A stretch of 64,000 nt of DNA, taken from JAWKWH01 sp963669415 (GTDB lineage Bacteria; Pseudomonadota; Alphaproteobacteria; Rhizobiales; Rhizobiaceae). Below the pieces are notes generated by a model. The model had not been told where the DNA came from and ran no database searches. It saw only the letters and a program-made list of their open reading frames with translations. Numbering within the stretch: the first letter of the stretch is position 1; every line of letters starts with the position of its first letter. Location: positions 248,001 to 312,000 of the forward strand of contig CAXXPS010000003.1 in NCBI GenBank assembly GCA_963669415.2, written 5' to 3'. The translations under genes were made by a program, and so were the position numbers. Positions 36,708 through 45,623 of the stretch are shown here, in pieces.

Positions 36708-37973
36708 TCAGCCAAACATGTCGGCAGTGATCCCTGAATACCAACCTTCTGATTCCTCATAAGTGGCCTTACGCAGTGCGGCATCTTCACCGGTTTTTGA
36801 GATGAAGCTTTCGACAACTTCGATCTTCTCGTTTCCCGCCTTGTAATTGGCACCGACTTTCACCCCGTCATTGGCAGCGATTAAGCTCCAGCAGGTATTT
36901 GCGTAACGAGCCGGGAAGGCTTTTGAATCGGTAACATCTGCCAGGACTGCGTTGGCGCAGACTTTGGCCTGGCTGTTGGCCGAAAAGCCTGATTTCGGCA
37001 TGGCGGCTGCAACGGACGCATCGCCAAGGACAAAAATGTTCTCGTCAGCACGGCTGCGCATACTCGCCGGATCAATCGGCGCCCAATCGCCATCGGTCAC
37101 GCCGGCAGCGTGCGCGATCATGCCTGCTTTCTGACCGGGCACGACCGATGCCGCATCGGCCTTGAATGTATCGAAATCGGTCTCGATTTCGAGCGTTTCG
37201 GAATTAACATTCTTGATGCCGGCATGAATGTCCGGACTAATCCACTCGACCATGCCAGGATAGTGATTTTCCCAACCTTCTTGGAACAGGCCCTGTTTGG
37301 AGAATTTCGGTTTCGGGTCGAGCACAATGATTTTGGCGGTCGGATTCTTCTGCTTGAACAGATGCGCAATCATCGAAATTCGCTCATATGGCCCGGGCGG
37401 GCAGCGGAATGGATTGGGCGGCGGTACCATGACGAAGGTTCCGCCTTCCTTCATTGCCTCCACCTGCGCCTTGAGAAGCTTGACCTGTGTTCCGGATTTC
37501 CAGGCGTGCGGCATGGAATCCTGAGCCTCGACTGAGTAGCCCGGCACGCTGTCATATTTCATGTCGATTCCGGGCGAGAGCACCAACCGGTCATAGTCAA
37601 CTGACGCACCGGAGGCGAGCATGACTTTCTTTCCAGCCGTATCGACCGACGAGGCCCAGTCATGCACGACATTGATGCCGTGATTGACGGCGAGTCCGTC
37701 ATAGTCGTGGCCAATCGCGGCGTATTCACGGAATCCACCTAAATAGAGATTGGAGAAAAAGCAGGTGTAGTAGCGCCTCGATGCCTCGATTAGCGTCACA
37801 TCGACCCCACCGCCGCCATCTTTGGCAATGTAGCGTGCTGCAGTGGCGCCGCCGGCGCCTCCTCCGACAACGACCACGCGTGGTTTGGCCTGACCGAAAC
37901 TTATCGCCGGCATCGCCAAAGTTGCTACACCCGCCGCCGAAGCATTTAGAAACCGTCTTCTATTCATGAGCAT
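36708..37973 (-). CDS. fccB: Flavocytochrome c sulfide dehydrogenase, flavoprotein subunit
   Basis: The 421-residue FAD protein oxidises sulfide in the periplasm and passes electrons to its cytochrome subunit. A Tat signal (NRRRFLNASAAGVATLAMP) precedes the FAD loop VVVGGGAGGATAARYI. Conserved Cys lie in RRYYTCFFSNLYLGG and NTCWSLIAAND, the redox pair of FccB, and IFVLGDASVAAAMPKSG is the second FAD element. ATG 37973 is chosen because GGAGG is six bases upstream; the frame is open further. It follows fccA by 25 bases. The GC-rich codon use resembles other sulfur genes. Confidence 0.93.
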   Translation of the reverse strand: MLMNRRRFLNASAAGVATLAMPAISFGQAKPRVVVVGGGAGGATAARYIAKDGGGGVDVTLIEASRRYYTCFFSNLYLGGFREYAAIGHDYDGLAVNHGINVVHDWASSVDTAGKKVMLASGASVDYDRLVLSPGIDMKYDSVPGYSVEAQDSMPHAWKSGTQVKLLKAQVEAMKEGGTFVMVPPPNPFRCPPGPYERISMIAHLFKQKNPTAKIIVLDPKPKFSKQGLFQEGWENHYPGMVEWISPDIHAGIKNVNSETLEIETDFDTFKADAASVVPGQKAGMIAHAAGVTDGDWAPIDPASMRSRADENIFVLGDASVAAAMPKSGFSANSQAKVCANAVLADVTDSKAFPARYANTCWSLIAANDGVKVGANYKAGNEKIEVVESFISKTGEDAALRKATYEESEGWYSGITADMFG

Positions 37974-37998
37974 GACATTCCTCCTTCTTTCGGTGTGA

Positions 37999-38802
37999 TC
38001 ACTGTGCCGGAATGGAACCGAAATAGGCGGCGAGCGCCGCCATCTCCTCATCTTCAAGCCGGCCTGTCACCGTCTGCATGACCGGATTTTTGCGGACTTT
38101 TGTTTTGTATTCGTACAGCGCGTGAATGAAGTTTTCTTTCGGCCAACCAGTGATCGCCGGTATTGAACTGTCGCCTCCAGAAAGCTGGTGACAGGTGACA
38201 CACTCGCCGGACAGATATTTTCCATAGGCGGGATCGCCCTCCATTGCCGCAGCTATTTCTCCAAGCAGTTTGCCTTGGTTCTCGGACTTTGCCAGTTCAG
38301 AACCGTCCGGTGAGAAATGCAGTAGCCAGAGAACAAGATTACTGCGCTCTTCGTCATCCTTAAGTCCTGCATAGTTCATTCTCGTTCCTTTGATGAACTC
38401 ACGAGGCTTCCTGAGGAAGGCGTCGAGATTTTCTCTGTTCCAGACCAAGCCATCTTGACCGGCTTTTCGAAATACTTTGGAATAATTGAATCCCTCAAGG
38501 GAGGCAGCAATTCGTCCGTCCAACCCGTTCAGCACAGGGCCCACTTTTTTCTTCGCACCTTCGCCAATATCGTGGCACGCCTTGCACTTCTTGAATGTTT
38601 TTTCGGCGGCTTCAAAGTCCTGCGTAAAAGACGGTGGCGCATCGATCGCCAATCCGGCAACGCCTAGTGTCAGCGCCTTCAGAAATCTCGAAATTGCTGC
38701 CGTCCAACGCCGCCATCTGGTCTCCGAACCAACAGGAGAGACACCACCATCGCAGCCCCACCGTCGCCACGGTTCGTCATCGCCGAAATTCTGGTCCGTC
38801 AC
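37999..38802 (-). CDS. fccA: Diheme cytochrome c subunit of flavocytochrome c sulfide dehydrogenase
   Basis: The protein carries two CxxCH heme sites, CKACH in the first domain and CVTCH in the second. The second domain matches FccA (HQLSGGDSSIPAITGW, then FIHALYEYKTKVRKN and VMQTVTGRLEDEEMAALAAYF). The first resembles a class I cytochrome c (KKVGPVLNGLDGR). It accepts electrons from FccB. The start is uncertain: no ATG lies in the upstream frame, GTG 38802 and GTG 38742 are candidates, and the export signal is probably ISRFLKALTLGVAGLAIDAPP. It is divergent from the hotdog gene. Confidence 0.85.
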   Translation of the reverse strand: MTDQNFGDDEPWRRWGCDGGVSPVGSETRWRRWTAAISRFLKALTLGVAGLAIDAPPSFTQDFEAAEKTFKKCKACHDIGEGAKKKVGPVLNGLDGRIAASLEGFNYSKVFRKAGQDGLVWNRENLDAFLRKPREFIKGTRMNYAGLKDDEERSNLVLWLLHFSPDGSELAKSENQGKLLGEIAAAMEGDPAYGKYLSGECVTCHQLSGGDSSIPAITGWPKENFIHALYEYKTKVRKNPVMQTVTGRLEDEEMAALAAYFGSIPAQ

Positions 38803-38839
38803 TGTTCTACCGCCAGCTAATTCCCGATCAGCAATATAT

Positions 38840-38859
38840 ACATTCAAATTATTGCATAT
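38840..38859. promoter_or_regulatory. Candidate regulatory site between fccA and the hotdog gene
   Basis: ACATTCAAATTATTGCATAT lies in the divergent region between fccA and the hotdog gene. The left half ACATTCAAAT is identical to the reverse complement of ATTTGAATGT at the 28876 and 48875 sites. The right half is degenerate (6 of 10 pairs). The surrounding 38830-38865 is strongly AT-rich. Confidence 0.45.
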
Positions 38860-38931
38860 TACTAATTGGTATGGAAGCCTTAAGGTCGATGATAGTTTTA
38901 ATCCCGATCCCAAAGAGGCACAGATGACGCC

Positions 38932-39795
38932 ATGATCGAGACGCATAGAAGTATCGTTTCTTCAGGCGAGTGCGACGCCAACCGACACTTGAATGTCAGT
39001 CAATATGTGCGACGTTTTTCTGAAGCTGGACAAAATCTGTTCTCGATGCATGGCCTTGGCGAGGAGTGGTACCGGCCTACCAATCGCCATTTCAGATTTC
39101 ATCGTGAAATAACGGACGATTCGGCAACAATCGTGAATTCCATTCGGATCGGCGCTGGTGATCATGCCGGCCAAGTGTTCCATGCGATCCATGATGCGGG
39201 CAGAAACTTCGTGTCCGCAACCTGCCTGGATGGGGGATTTGCCATCGGTATCGACAGATTGCCCGAAACACTGGGTGGTCCGGTGTCCAAGGCCAAACCG
39301 CGGAGCATACCGGGTGATCCGTTTACGGCGGTAAAAGTCGAAGAGCTTCTCGAAAATCGGCTTGCGATTGTGTCACACCGAAACCGCGTGCGAAGCGGAG
39401 AATGCGATGATGATGGTTGCATGGCAGACGGAGATCTTGTCGGCAGGTTTTTTGCCGCCGCGAGTCAGCTTTGGACATACGCTGGATTTGATGCCGGCTG
39501 GTTTGCCGACAATGGTTATGGTGGCGCGGCGGTTGAAATGAAGCTTACCGTCCATGATAAAATCAGAGCTGGTCAGGATTATGCGATCCTGTCATGGGTT
39601 CCATGCATGTCGGCAAAAATGCTGGCCCTCTCTAATCAAATGGTTACGGTGCCCGAAAACCGGCCACTCGCATCGATAAGCGCGAGTTCGATTATCATGG
39701 ATCGAAAAACTCGTCTGGCCGTCGAGATACCCAAATCATACCGAAATAAATACTTGGCGCGATTTTCCGAATTACAGGAAATGGCAACCTATTGA
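38932..39795 (+). CDS. Double-hotdog thioesterase-like protein
   Basis: The 287-residue protein looks like two hotdog domains of the 4-hydroxybenzoyl-CoA thioesterase/YbgC type. The first has SGECDANRHLNVSQYVRRFSE, with the family Asp, His and Asn. The second begins RNRVRSGECDDDGCMADGDL, where the His/Asn are not kept. The natural substrate is unknown; acyl-thioesters or lipoyl/octanoyl carriers are possible in this context. ATG 38932 is the first in frame. It is coupled to the following deacetylase-like gene by a TTGA overlap, a strong sign of joint function. Confidence 0.72.
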   Translation: MIETHRSIVSSGECDANRHLNVSQYVRRFSEAGQNLFSMHGLGEEWYRPTNRHFRFHREITDDSATIVNSIRIGAGDHAGQVFHAIHDAGRNFVSATCLDGGFAIGIDRLPETLGGPVSKAKPRSIPGDPFTAVKVEELLENRLAIVSHRNRVRSGECDDDGCMADGDLVGRFFAAASQLWTYAGFDAGWFADNGYGGAAVEMKLTVHDKIRAGQDYAILSWVPCMSAKMLALSNQMVTVPENRPLASISASSIIMDRKTRLAVEIPKSYRNKYLARFSELQEMATY

Positions 39796-40907
39796 CCGTC
39801 CGCTTCATCAGCAGCGAGATCTTTCGCGAAACCGGTTACGGCCCAAACCACCCGCTCGGCATTCCTCGAATTGGAACGGTGCTGACGCTATGCGAGCAGC
39901 TGGGATGGCTGGCCCAGTCCGGACCTCAAGCCTATCTCGATAGTCCTGTGGCCAGCGTTTCCGACCTTACGAGATTTCACTGCCCGGACTACGTCGCGAC
40001 TCTGCAACAGGCGGAAACAAACGGACCGATTTCGCCAGACCTGAGGGAGAAATACCGCATTGGCACGATGGAAAACCCGATTTTCAAAGGGCTGTTCCGC
40101 CGCGCCAGCACCACAGTGGGGGGCTCGATCCTGGCAGCCCAGATCGCAGCTTGCGGCGGAATTGCCTACCATCCCTCCGGGGGAACACACCATGCCATGC
40201 GCGACCGTGCTTCCGGTTTCTGCTATCTCAACGATCCGGTCTTCGCCATTCTTGCGTTTCTCGACTCCGGTTTTGAACGTGTGCTCTATGTCGATCTCGA
40301 TGCTCATCATGGCGATGGTGTTGAAGCGGCTTTTGTCGGCGATGAACGTGTATTCCTCATCTCAGTTCACGAGGAAAACCGTTGGCCCTACACGGGCAAA
40401 ATTGACGATCGCTCGACCGGCAATGCGCGCAACCTGCCTGTGCCTAGAGGCTTCAACGACAGCGAGATGGACTGGCTCACCGGGCACTGCCTGCTGCCGC
40501 TTGCTGAGAGCTTCGGGCCACAGGCCATTGTGATCACCTGCGGCGCTGATGCGTTGCGCGGCGATCCGCTCTCCAAACTCTCGCTATCCAATATTTGTCT
40601 TTGGGATGTCGTGCTGAAGCTGACCGGATTGTGTAAATCAAGTGTCGTGCTCGGTGGCGGTGGTTACAATCCGTGGACTGTCGCGCGCTGTTGGGCGGGC
40701 CTTTGGGCCAAACTGTCTGGCCTCGATTTCCCTGAAACACTGCCGAATGAGAGCATACTGCTACTTGAAAGTCTTGATTGTGATCTTGTTGACGAAGAAG
40801 AGCGCGACCCGATTTGGACCACCTCAATGATTGACCCGCGATGGGATGGACCGGTCAGAAGAAAGGTCAAGCAAATCGGTCAAATGGCCCTCGAAACTTA
40901 TGCATGA
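39792..40907 (+). CDS. HDAC-family zinc deacylase (AcuC-like)
   Basis: The 371-residue protein carries the full zinc-hydrolase signature of class I histone deacetylase/AcuC proteins. It has the His pair in GGTHHAMRDRASGFCYLND, the zinc ligands Asp and His in DLDAHHGDG, the third Asp in CGADALRGDPL, and the Tyr in GGGGYNPW. Such enzymes remove acyl groups from lysine or polyamines. The likely start is TTG 39792, overlapping the hotdog stop. It sits next to the lipoate assembly genes, so a lysine-deacylating role on LbpA or other lipoyl proteins is an open hypothesis. Confidence 0.88.
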   Translation: MTVRFISSEIFRETGYGPNHPLGIPRIGTVLTLCEQLGWLAQSGPQAYLDSPVASVSDLTRFHCPDYVATLQQAETNGPISPDLREKYRIGTMENPIFKGLFRRASTTVGGSILAAQIAACGGIAYHPSGGTHHAMRDRASGFCYLNDPVFAILAFLDSGFERVLYVDLDAHHGDGVEAAFVGDERVFLISVHEENRWPYTGKIDDRSTGNARNLPVPRGFNDSEMDWLTGHCLLPLAESFGPQAIVITCGADALRGDPLSKLSLSNICLWDVVLKLTGLCKSSVVLGGGGYNPWTVARCWAGLWAKLSGLDFPETLPNESILLLESLDCDLVDEEERDPIWTTSMIDPRWDGPVRRKVKQIGQMALETYA

Positions 40908-40962
40908 AAAATCGTTGCATCTTTGCAACTTGACGGGTGTTGATGAATACGGTCAGATGCAC

Positions 40963-40982
40963 ACATAGCAAATATCATATGT
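40963..40982. promoter_or_regulatory. Candidate operator ahead of lipS1
   Basis: ACATAGCAAATATCATATGT has 7 of 10 positions in inverted symmetry and the same ACAT..ATGT spacing as the 28876 site. It ends four bases before the GGAG of the lipS1 ribosome site, so a bound protein would block transcription into the lip operon. Confidence 0.5.
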
Positions 40983-40995
40983 ATAGGAGTTGATC

Positions 40996-42048
40996 GTGAG
41001 CAGCTGGTTGGATCGGCTCGGTGTCATTGAAGAACTGGAAGATGCCGAGTTTGATGCTGCGCTTGTCGCCGAAATGCAGTCCGCGGCAGAGTGTGGGGAC
41101 TATGCAACGATCAGGTTTTCCACGCCAACCTTCAAGGAATACGACAGCACTGAACTGAAAGGATGTGGAAAGAACAGCTTTCCAGCCTTCTCGATAACAG
41201 GCGGCGCCTGTGCGCTGGATTGCGATCACTGCCAAGCAAAGATTCTGGAGCCTATGATTCCGGCGATTAAGCCCGAAATATTGGATCATAAAGTTCGCGA
41301 CCTGATTATGTTGCAGGATTTGCAGGGATTTCTGCTCTCTGGCGGTTCCAATCGCAGAAATGAAATTCGTTATGAACGCTTCTATCCCGTTATTGAGAAT
41401 CTGAAGCGGGATTTTCCCTATCTGAAAATCGCCATTCACACGGCGCTTACAGACGAAAATGGCGCCAAGCGGATGGAGGCCGCTGGCGTAGATACGGCCA
41501 TGATGGATGTGATCGGCGCGCCGGAAACCATCCGCGACGTCTATCATCTCGACCGGCCTGTTGAGGACTTCGAATCGACGCTCGCAGCATTGGCATCGAC
41601 GTCAATGGACGTGTCTCCTCACATCGTCATAGGCCTGCACTACGGCGAAATTCTGGGAGAAGCAAATGCGCTCGACATGGTGTCGCGCTATAGCGTCAAT
41701 GCCCTTATCCTCGTGGTAATCATGCCGTTCTACGCCCGGCCCGGTACATTCCGCACTCCGAATACCGCTGATGTCGGCCGAATTTTCCTCGAAGCGCGAA
41801 ATCGCCTTCCTGAGCAACAGGTCCTTCTTGGCTGTGCCAGGCCGCCTGGTATGCACAAGCGTGTGACCGACGCCTATGCGGTGATGGCGGGGCTCGACGG
41901 TATTGCGTTTCCGGCGGACGGAACAGTGTCGGTGGCAAAAGCGATCGGGCGAGAGTTTCATCAGGAACATGCCTGCTGCTCCATCAAGATCGGATCGGCT
42001 CCGCAGAAGGGGATGGCGGGCGCCCGTTCGTTCACATGCGCGGCATGA
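40996..42048 (+). CDS. lipS1: Lipoyl synthase-like radical SAM protein LipS1
   Basis: The 350-residue radical SAM enzyme has CALDCDHCQAK (CxxxCxxC near 69-76), which binds the SAM cluster. A Cys-rich C-terminal end (HACCSIKIG) and ELKGCGKNSF near 50 may bind the auxiliary cluster. LipS1 and LipS2 together insert two sulfur atoms into octanoyl groups in the sulfur-oxidising lipoate pathway. GTG 40996 is preferred (GGAG six bases upstream) over TTG 40990. The gene begins the coupled lipS1-lipT-lipS2-sLpl operon, with ATGA joining it to lipT. Confidence 0.9.
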   Translation: MSSWLDRLGVIEELEDAEFDAALVAEMQSAAECGDYATIRFSTPTFKEYDSTELKGCGKNSFPAFSITGGACALDCDHCQAKILEPMIPAIKPEILDHKVRDLIMLQDLQGFLLSGGSNRRNEIRYERFYPVIENLKRDFPYLKIAIHTALTDENGAKRMEAAGVDTAMMDVIGAPETIRDVYHLDRPVEDFESTLAALASTSMDVSPHIVIGLHYGEILGEANALDMVSRYSVNALILVVIMPFYARPGTFRTPNTADVGRIFLEARNRLPEQQVLLGCARPPGMHKRVTDAYAVMAGLDGIAFPADGTVSVAKAIGREFHQEHACCSIKIGSAPQKGMAGARSFTCAA

Positions 42049-43169
42049 GCAGGGAAATAGAGATTGATGTTCTTGTTGTCGGCCTGGGTCCGGCAGGCGC
42101 TTCTGCGGCCGAAATGGCGTCACGCAATGGCGCCTGTGTGCTCGCGGTTGAACGAAATGCCAAGGCCGGTCTGCCGGTTCAGTGCGCTGAATTCGTGCCT
42201 TTGATGATTGGCAGCGACCTGCCTTCGGTTCGCGATGCGAGAGTCCAGAATATTGACCGGATGCTGACCTATGTTTGTGGCGAAAACGCCGACGTTACAC
42301 CCGATTTTCACGGCACCATGATCAGCCGTCAGCACCTCGATGCTGAGCTTGTCAATTTGGCGATCGCCGCTGGTACGACGTGCCGTTTCCGCACACCAGT
42401 CCGCGCGGTGGATGCTTCCGGTACAGTTCGCCTTGGCGATGGTACGATTGTTCGCACCAAAGTCATCATAGGCGCCGATGGGCCGCGTTCGGTAGTGGGC
42501 AAGGCGATCGGCTGCTCCAACGATAAACTGGTCGAGACGCGCCAGATATCGGTTGACCTCCTTGTTCCACACGGCGGTACGGACATTTTTCTTAGCCCCG
42601 ACATAATTGGCGGCTACGGCTGGCTGTTCCCGAAAGGAAATCAATGCAACATTGGTCTTGGTGTTGCGACAAGCCAACGGCATTTGCTGAAGCCTTTACT
42701 TTCTCAACTTCACGCGCACCTTGTAGATGAAGGGCGTGTAGGGAAAAATATTCACGCCCACACCGGTGGCTCTATACCGGTCGGTGGTATGGTCGGTCCA
42801 ATTGGCAAGGTTGGTCGCGCAAACGTGCTTCTGTGCGGTGATGCTGCAGGACTAACCAATCCGGTAACCGGCGCAGGTATAAATTCGGCGGTGATTTCCG
42901 GCAAGCTTGCCGGTGAAGCCGCGGTGGAGATCATTGCCGGTAATGTCGATGCCGCGTCGGAATATGCTGATGATATGGAAGCGATGTTTTCCCGCTCGCT
43001 GTCTTTGGCAAAAAGGCGTCGGCAACGAATACTCGCGGCTTATCGCGATGGTATGGAGCCGAGCGCGCAACAACTACGAGAGAGTTGGATTGCCTATCCG
43101 CAGTACTGGACTGATGGTGAAGATACTGCGGCAAGTATCGCCGGTAAGGGAGTGAGGATATCCGCATGA
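42045..43169 (+). CDS. lipT: FAD-dependent oxidoreductase LipT
   Basis: The 374-residue flavoprotein belongs to the geranylgeranyl reductase-like group. The N-terminal FAD loop VLVVGLGPAGASAAEMASRNG is at about 9-29. VKVIIGADGPRSVVGKAIG-type middle (IIGADGPRSVVGKAIGC) and LLCGDAAGLTNPVTGAGINS are the two later FAD motifs. LipT is the flavoprotein found between lipS1 and lipS2 and probably supplies electrons for the synthases. ATG 42045 overlaps the lipS1 stop; its own stop overlaps lipS2. All motifs are intact. Confidence 0.9.
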   Translation: MSREIEIDVLVVGLGPAGASAAEMASRNGACVLAVERNAKAGLPVQCAEFVPLMIGSDLPSVRDARVQNIDRMLTYVCGENADVTPDFHGTMISRQHLDAELVNLAIAAGTTCRFRTPVRAVDASGTVRLGDGTIVRTKVIIGADGPRSVVGKAIGCSNDKLVETRQISVDLLVPHGGTDIFLSPDIIGGYGWLFPKGNQCNIGLGVATSQRHLLKPLLSQLHAHLVDEGRVGKNIHAHTGGSIPVGGMVGPIGKVGRANVLLCGDAAGLTNPVTGAGINSAVISGKLAGEAAVEIIAGNVDAASEYADDMEAMFSRSLSLAKRRRQRILAAYRDGMEPSAQQLRESWIAYPQYWTDGEDTAASIAGKGVRISA

Positions 43170-44473
43170 CTTGTCTGAAACCCGAAGGGACCATGCCGGG
43201 GGCCAAGGGAGCAGGGGGGTTGGATTTCAATCCCTCCGACCTCATGACGCCGCGCCCGCCGCAGGCAACACCGGCAGATTTGCGCAACGGAAACCGGGTC
43301 AAGCGGGGCAATGTCACGCCGGAAGGCGCCTATTTTCCCAATTACAACATTCTGACTCCTAACATGCGTTCGCCTGACTATGTGCAGATGTCGACTGCGG
43401 CGGCGATCACGCTCGGTCTGGTCCCAGGCCGTATGCACCGCTGTTCATGCACGCGATGCCTCAATCTCTTGCTCACCTATCCTGAAGGTTGCCGGGCCAA
43501 TTGCGCATATTGCGGCCTCGCACGCCACCGCGAAGCGGAACGCGACTATGCCGATCGTAATTTCATTCGCGTCGATTGGCCTGCAGTGCCCATGGACGAA
43601 GTTGTCGATATCGTTGCCCGCGATGGTGAGAAGTCGCCCTTCCATCGCATGTGCATATCCATGATCACTCATCCGAATTCGGATGCCGATACTGTCACCG
43701 TCCTCAAAAAGTGGACCGACCGGATCGATCCATCGACTATTCCGATCTCGATCCTTTCCAACCCGACAACAATGACGCGCGACGACGTCAAATGTCTGCA
43801 CCAAATGGGTTCTGACATCTTCACTGTCGCACTCGACGCTGCAACGCCGGAGATTTTCGACCGCACGCGCGGCAAGGGCGTGCAGTCCCCGCACAACTGG
43901 AAAAAATACTGGGAAATCCTCTTGGATGCCCGAGACATTTTCGGGCCGCAGAAATTTGGCGCTCACATCATTGTCGGCATGGGTGAGACCGAACATGACG
44001 TTCTGTCACTGGTTCAGAAACTAGTCGATCTGGGTGGGCACTCACACATGTTTTGTTTCTTCCCGGAAAAAGGATCCCTTATGGACCATCTACCGGCGAC
44101 GCCGCGCGATCAGTGGCGGCGTGTGCAACTTGGCCGATATCTTATCGATTACTGCGGTGTTCGTGTCGACCAAATGACCTTTGACGAGGCTGGCCGGGTG
44201 TCGGATTTCGGGATGCCGAAACCGGAGCTCGATGCTGTAATCGATTCCGGTATTGCGTTCAGGACCTCAGGATGTCCGGGCAAGTTTGCCGAAGACATCT
44301 CCGCCTGTGACCGACCATATGGCGATTCTCCACCCTCAGATATTGCGAGCTACCCTTTCCCGCTTGAAGACGTTGATATCCGCAAGGTACGCCATCAAAT
44401 GCGCATGGACAGACCGGGCGAAGGCTACACTCCGGGCGAGGAATTCGAGATGCTCGACGAAACCGAGGAATAA
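43166..44473 (+). CDS. lipS2: Lipoyl synthase-like radical SAM protein LipS2
   Basis: The 435-residue radical SAM enzyme has CRANCAYCGLARH (CxxxCxxC near 109-116). CSCTRCLNLLLTYPEGC precedes it, and FRTSGCPGKFAEDISACDRP near the end contributes further Cys for an auxiliary cluster. It works with LipS1 to form the dithiolane of lipoate. ATG 43166 overlaps the lipT stop. It is followed eight bases later by the lipoate ligase gene. The order lipS1-lipT-lipS2-ligase is that of the sulfur-oxidation type. Confidence 0.9.
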   Translation: MTCLKPEGTMPGAKGAGGLDFNPSDLMTPRPPQATPADLRNGNRVKRGNVTPEGAYFPNYNILTPNMRSPDYVQMSTAAAITLGLVPGRMHRCSCTRCLNLLLTYPEGCRANCAYCGLARHREAERDYADRNFIRVDWPAVPMDEVVDIVARDGEKSPFHRMCISMITHPNSDADTVTVLKKWTDRIDPSTIPISILSNPTTMTRDDVKCLHQMGSDIFTVALDAATPEIFDRTRGKGVQSPHNWKKYWEILLDARDIFGPQKFGAHIIVGMGETEHDVLSLVQKLVDLGGHSHMFCFFPEKGSLMDHLPATPRDQWRRVQLGRYLIDYCGVRVDQMTFDEAGRVSDFGMPKPELDAVIDSGIAFRTSGCPGKFAEDISACDRPYGDSPPSDIASYPFPLEDVDIRKVRHQMRMDRPGEGYTPGEEFEMLDETEE

Positions 44474-44481
44474 GACAGCAG

Positions 44482-45594
44482 ATGGGCCGACGTTTCAGGG
44501 TTATCGATACGGGCATTAGGCACTGCCGAGAACAGATGGCCTTTGATCAGGCGCTAATCGATTGCCACAAAGCTGGACAGATACCGGATACAATCCGTTT
44601 TTTGCAGTTTCCCCCCAGCGTTCTCGTCGGACGTCACCAGGCCATTTCGCAGGAACTCAACCTTGAAGCCTGTCTGAAGGCGGGAGTCGACATCGGCCGG
44701 CGCATCACCGGCGGTGGTGCGCTTTATCTTGACGATGGGCAGTTTGGATGGGAGCTTGTCTTTCACCGCAAGACGCTAGCCATTGCCGATCTTGGCGAAT
44801 TGACGCGCGAAATCTGCCAGGCGGCTGCTTTCGGACTTTCCAAACTGGGTATTGAGGCTCGCTATCGACCGCGCAATGACCTTGAGGTCGAGGGGCGCAA
44901 GATTTCCGGTACGGGCGGCTTTTTTGACGGATCGACGATTTTTTACCAAGGTACAACACTGTTTGACATGGACGCCGAAAAGATGGCCTCGCTGCTCAAT
45001 ATCCCGGCGGCGAAACTGGCCAAGCGCGGCCAAACATCAGGCGCCCAGCGTGTCATCACCTTGATGGAGCTGTTCGACGACCTGCCACCACCGATTACCG
45101 AAGTGCAACAGGCGCTACTGGAAGGATTTTCGGAACGGCTCGGCATCATTCCCGAAACCGGCGCCATTACCGAAGCCGAGGAAAATTTGGCGTGCGAGAT
45201 ATTCGAATCGGAAATTGGCCTCGACGAGTTCGTCTACTCAATCGACAATCCGTCATCGCAATCTGAAGTGCTTTCAGGCAGCCATACCGGACCCGGTGGG
45301 ACAATCAGTGTCCATATCCGCCTTGAGGGTCCAACTCAAAACCGTGTTCGCGAAATCATCATAGTGGGCGATTTTTTCGTCACTCCACCGCGCACGGTGC
45401 TGGACCTTGAGTCTGCCCTGCGCGGACTTGAACTGGATGAGATCGAATACCGTGTCCTGAGTTTTTTCAACGAAGCAGAAGTGGGCTTGCTGACAGCGGC
45501 ACCGGCAGACTTCATCGCAGCGATCAGAGAGGCGGTACCCCAAATGAGGTATGATGCCCGCAAGCATTCTGGGATCGCAAACAAGGCCGGCTAA
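44482..45594 (+). CDS. Lipoate-protein ligase of the sulfur-oxidation type
   Basis: The 370-residue protein is in the LplA/LipB family: RRITGGGALYLDDGQFGWELV (the conserved RRxxGGGAVY-type loop, near 74-94) and GRKISGTGGFFDGSTIFYQGT (near 136-156) surround the lipoyl-AMP pocket. A C-terminal LplB-like accessory domain of about 110 residues follows (IIIVGDFFVTPPRTVLDLESA). It attaches octanoate or lipoate to LbpA with ATP. It ends the lip operon and converges with the hydrolase at 45624. Confidence 0.9.
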   Translation: MGRRFRVIDTGIRHCREQMAFDQALIDCHKAGQIPDTIRFLQFPPSVLVGRHQAISQELNLEACLKAGVDIGRRITGGGALYLDDGQFGWELVFHRKTLAIADLGELTREICQAAAFGLSKLGIEARYRPRNDLEVEGRKISGTGGFFDGSTIFYQGTTLFDMDAEKMASLLNIPAAKLAKRGQTSGAQRVITLMELFDDLPPPITEVQQALLEGFSERLGIIPETGAITEAEENLACEIFESEIGLDEFVYSIDNPSSQSEVLSGSHTGPGGTISVHIRLEGPTQNRVREIIIVGDFFVTPPRTVLDLESALRGLELDEIEYRVLSFFNEAEVGLLTAAPADFIAAIREAVPQMRYDARKHSGIANKAG

Positions 45595-45623
45595 TATGCA
45601 GCTAAGTAGGTTGTGCTGGCGCG

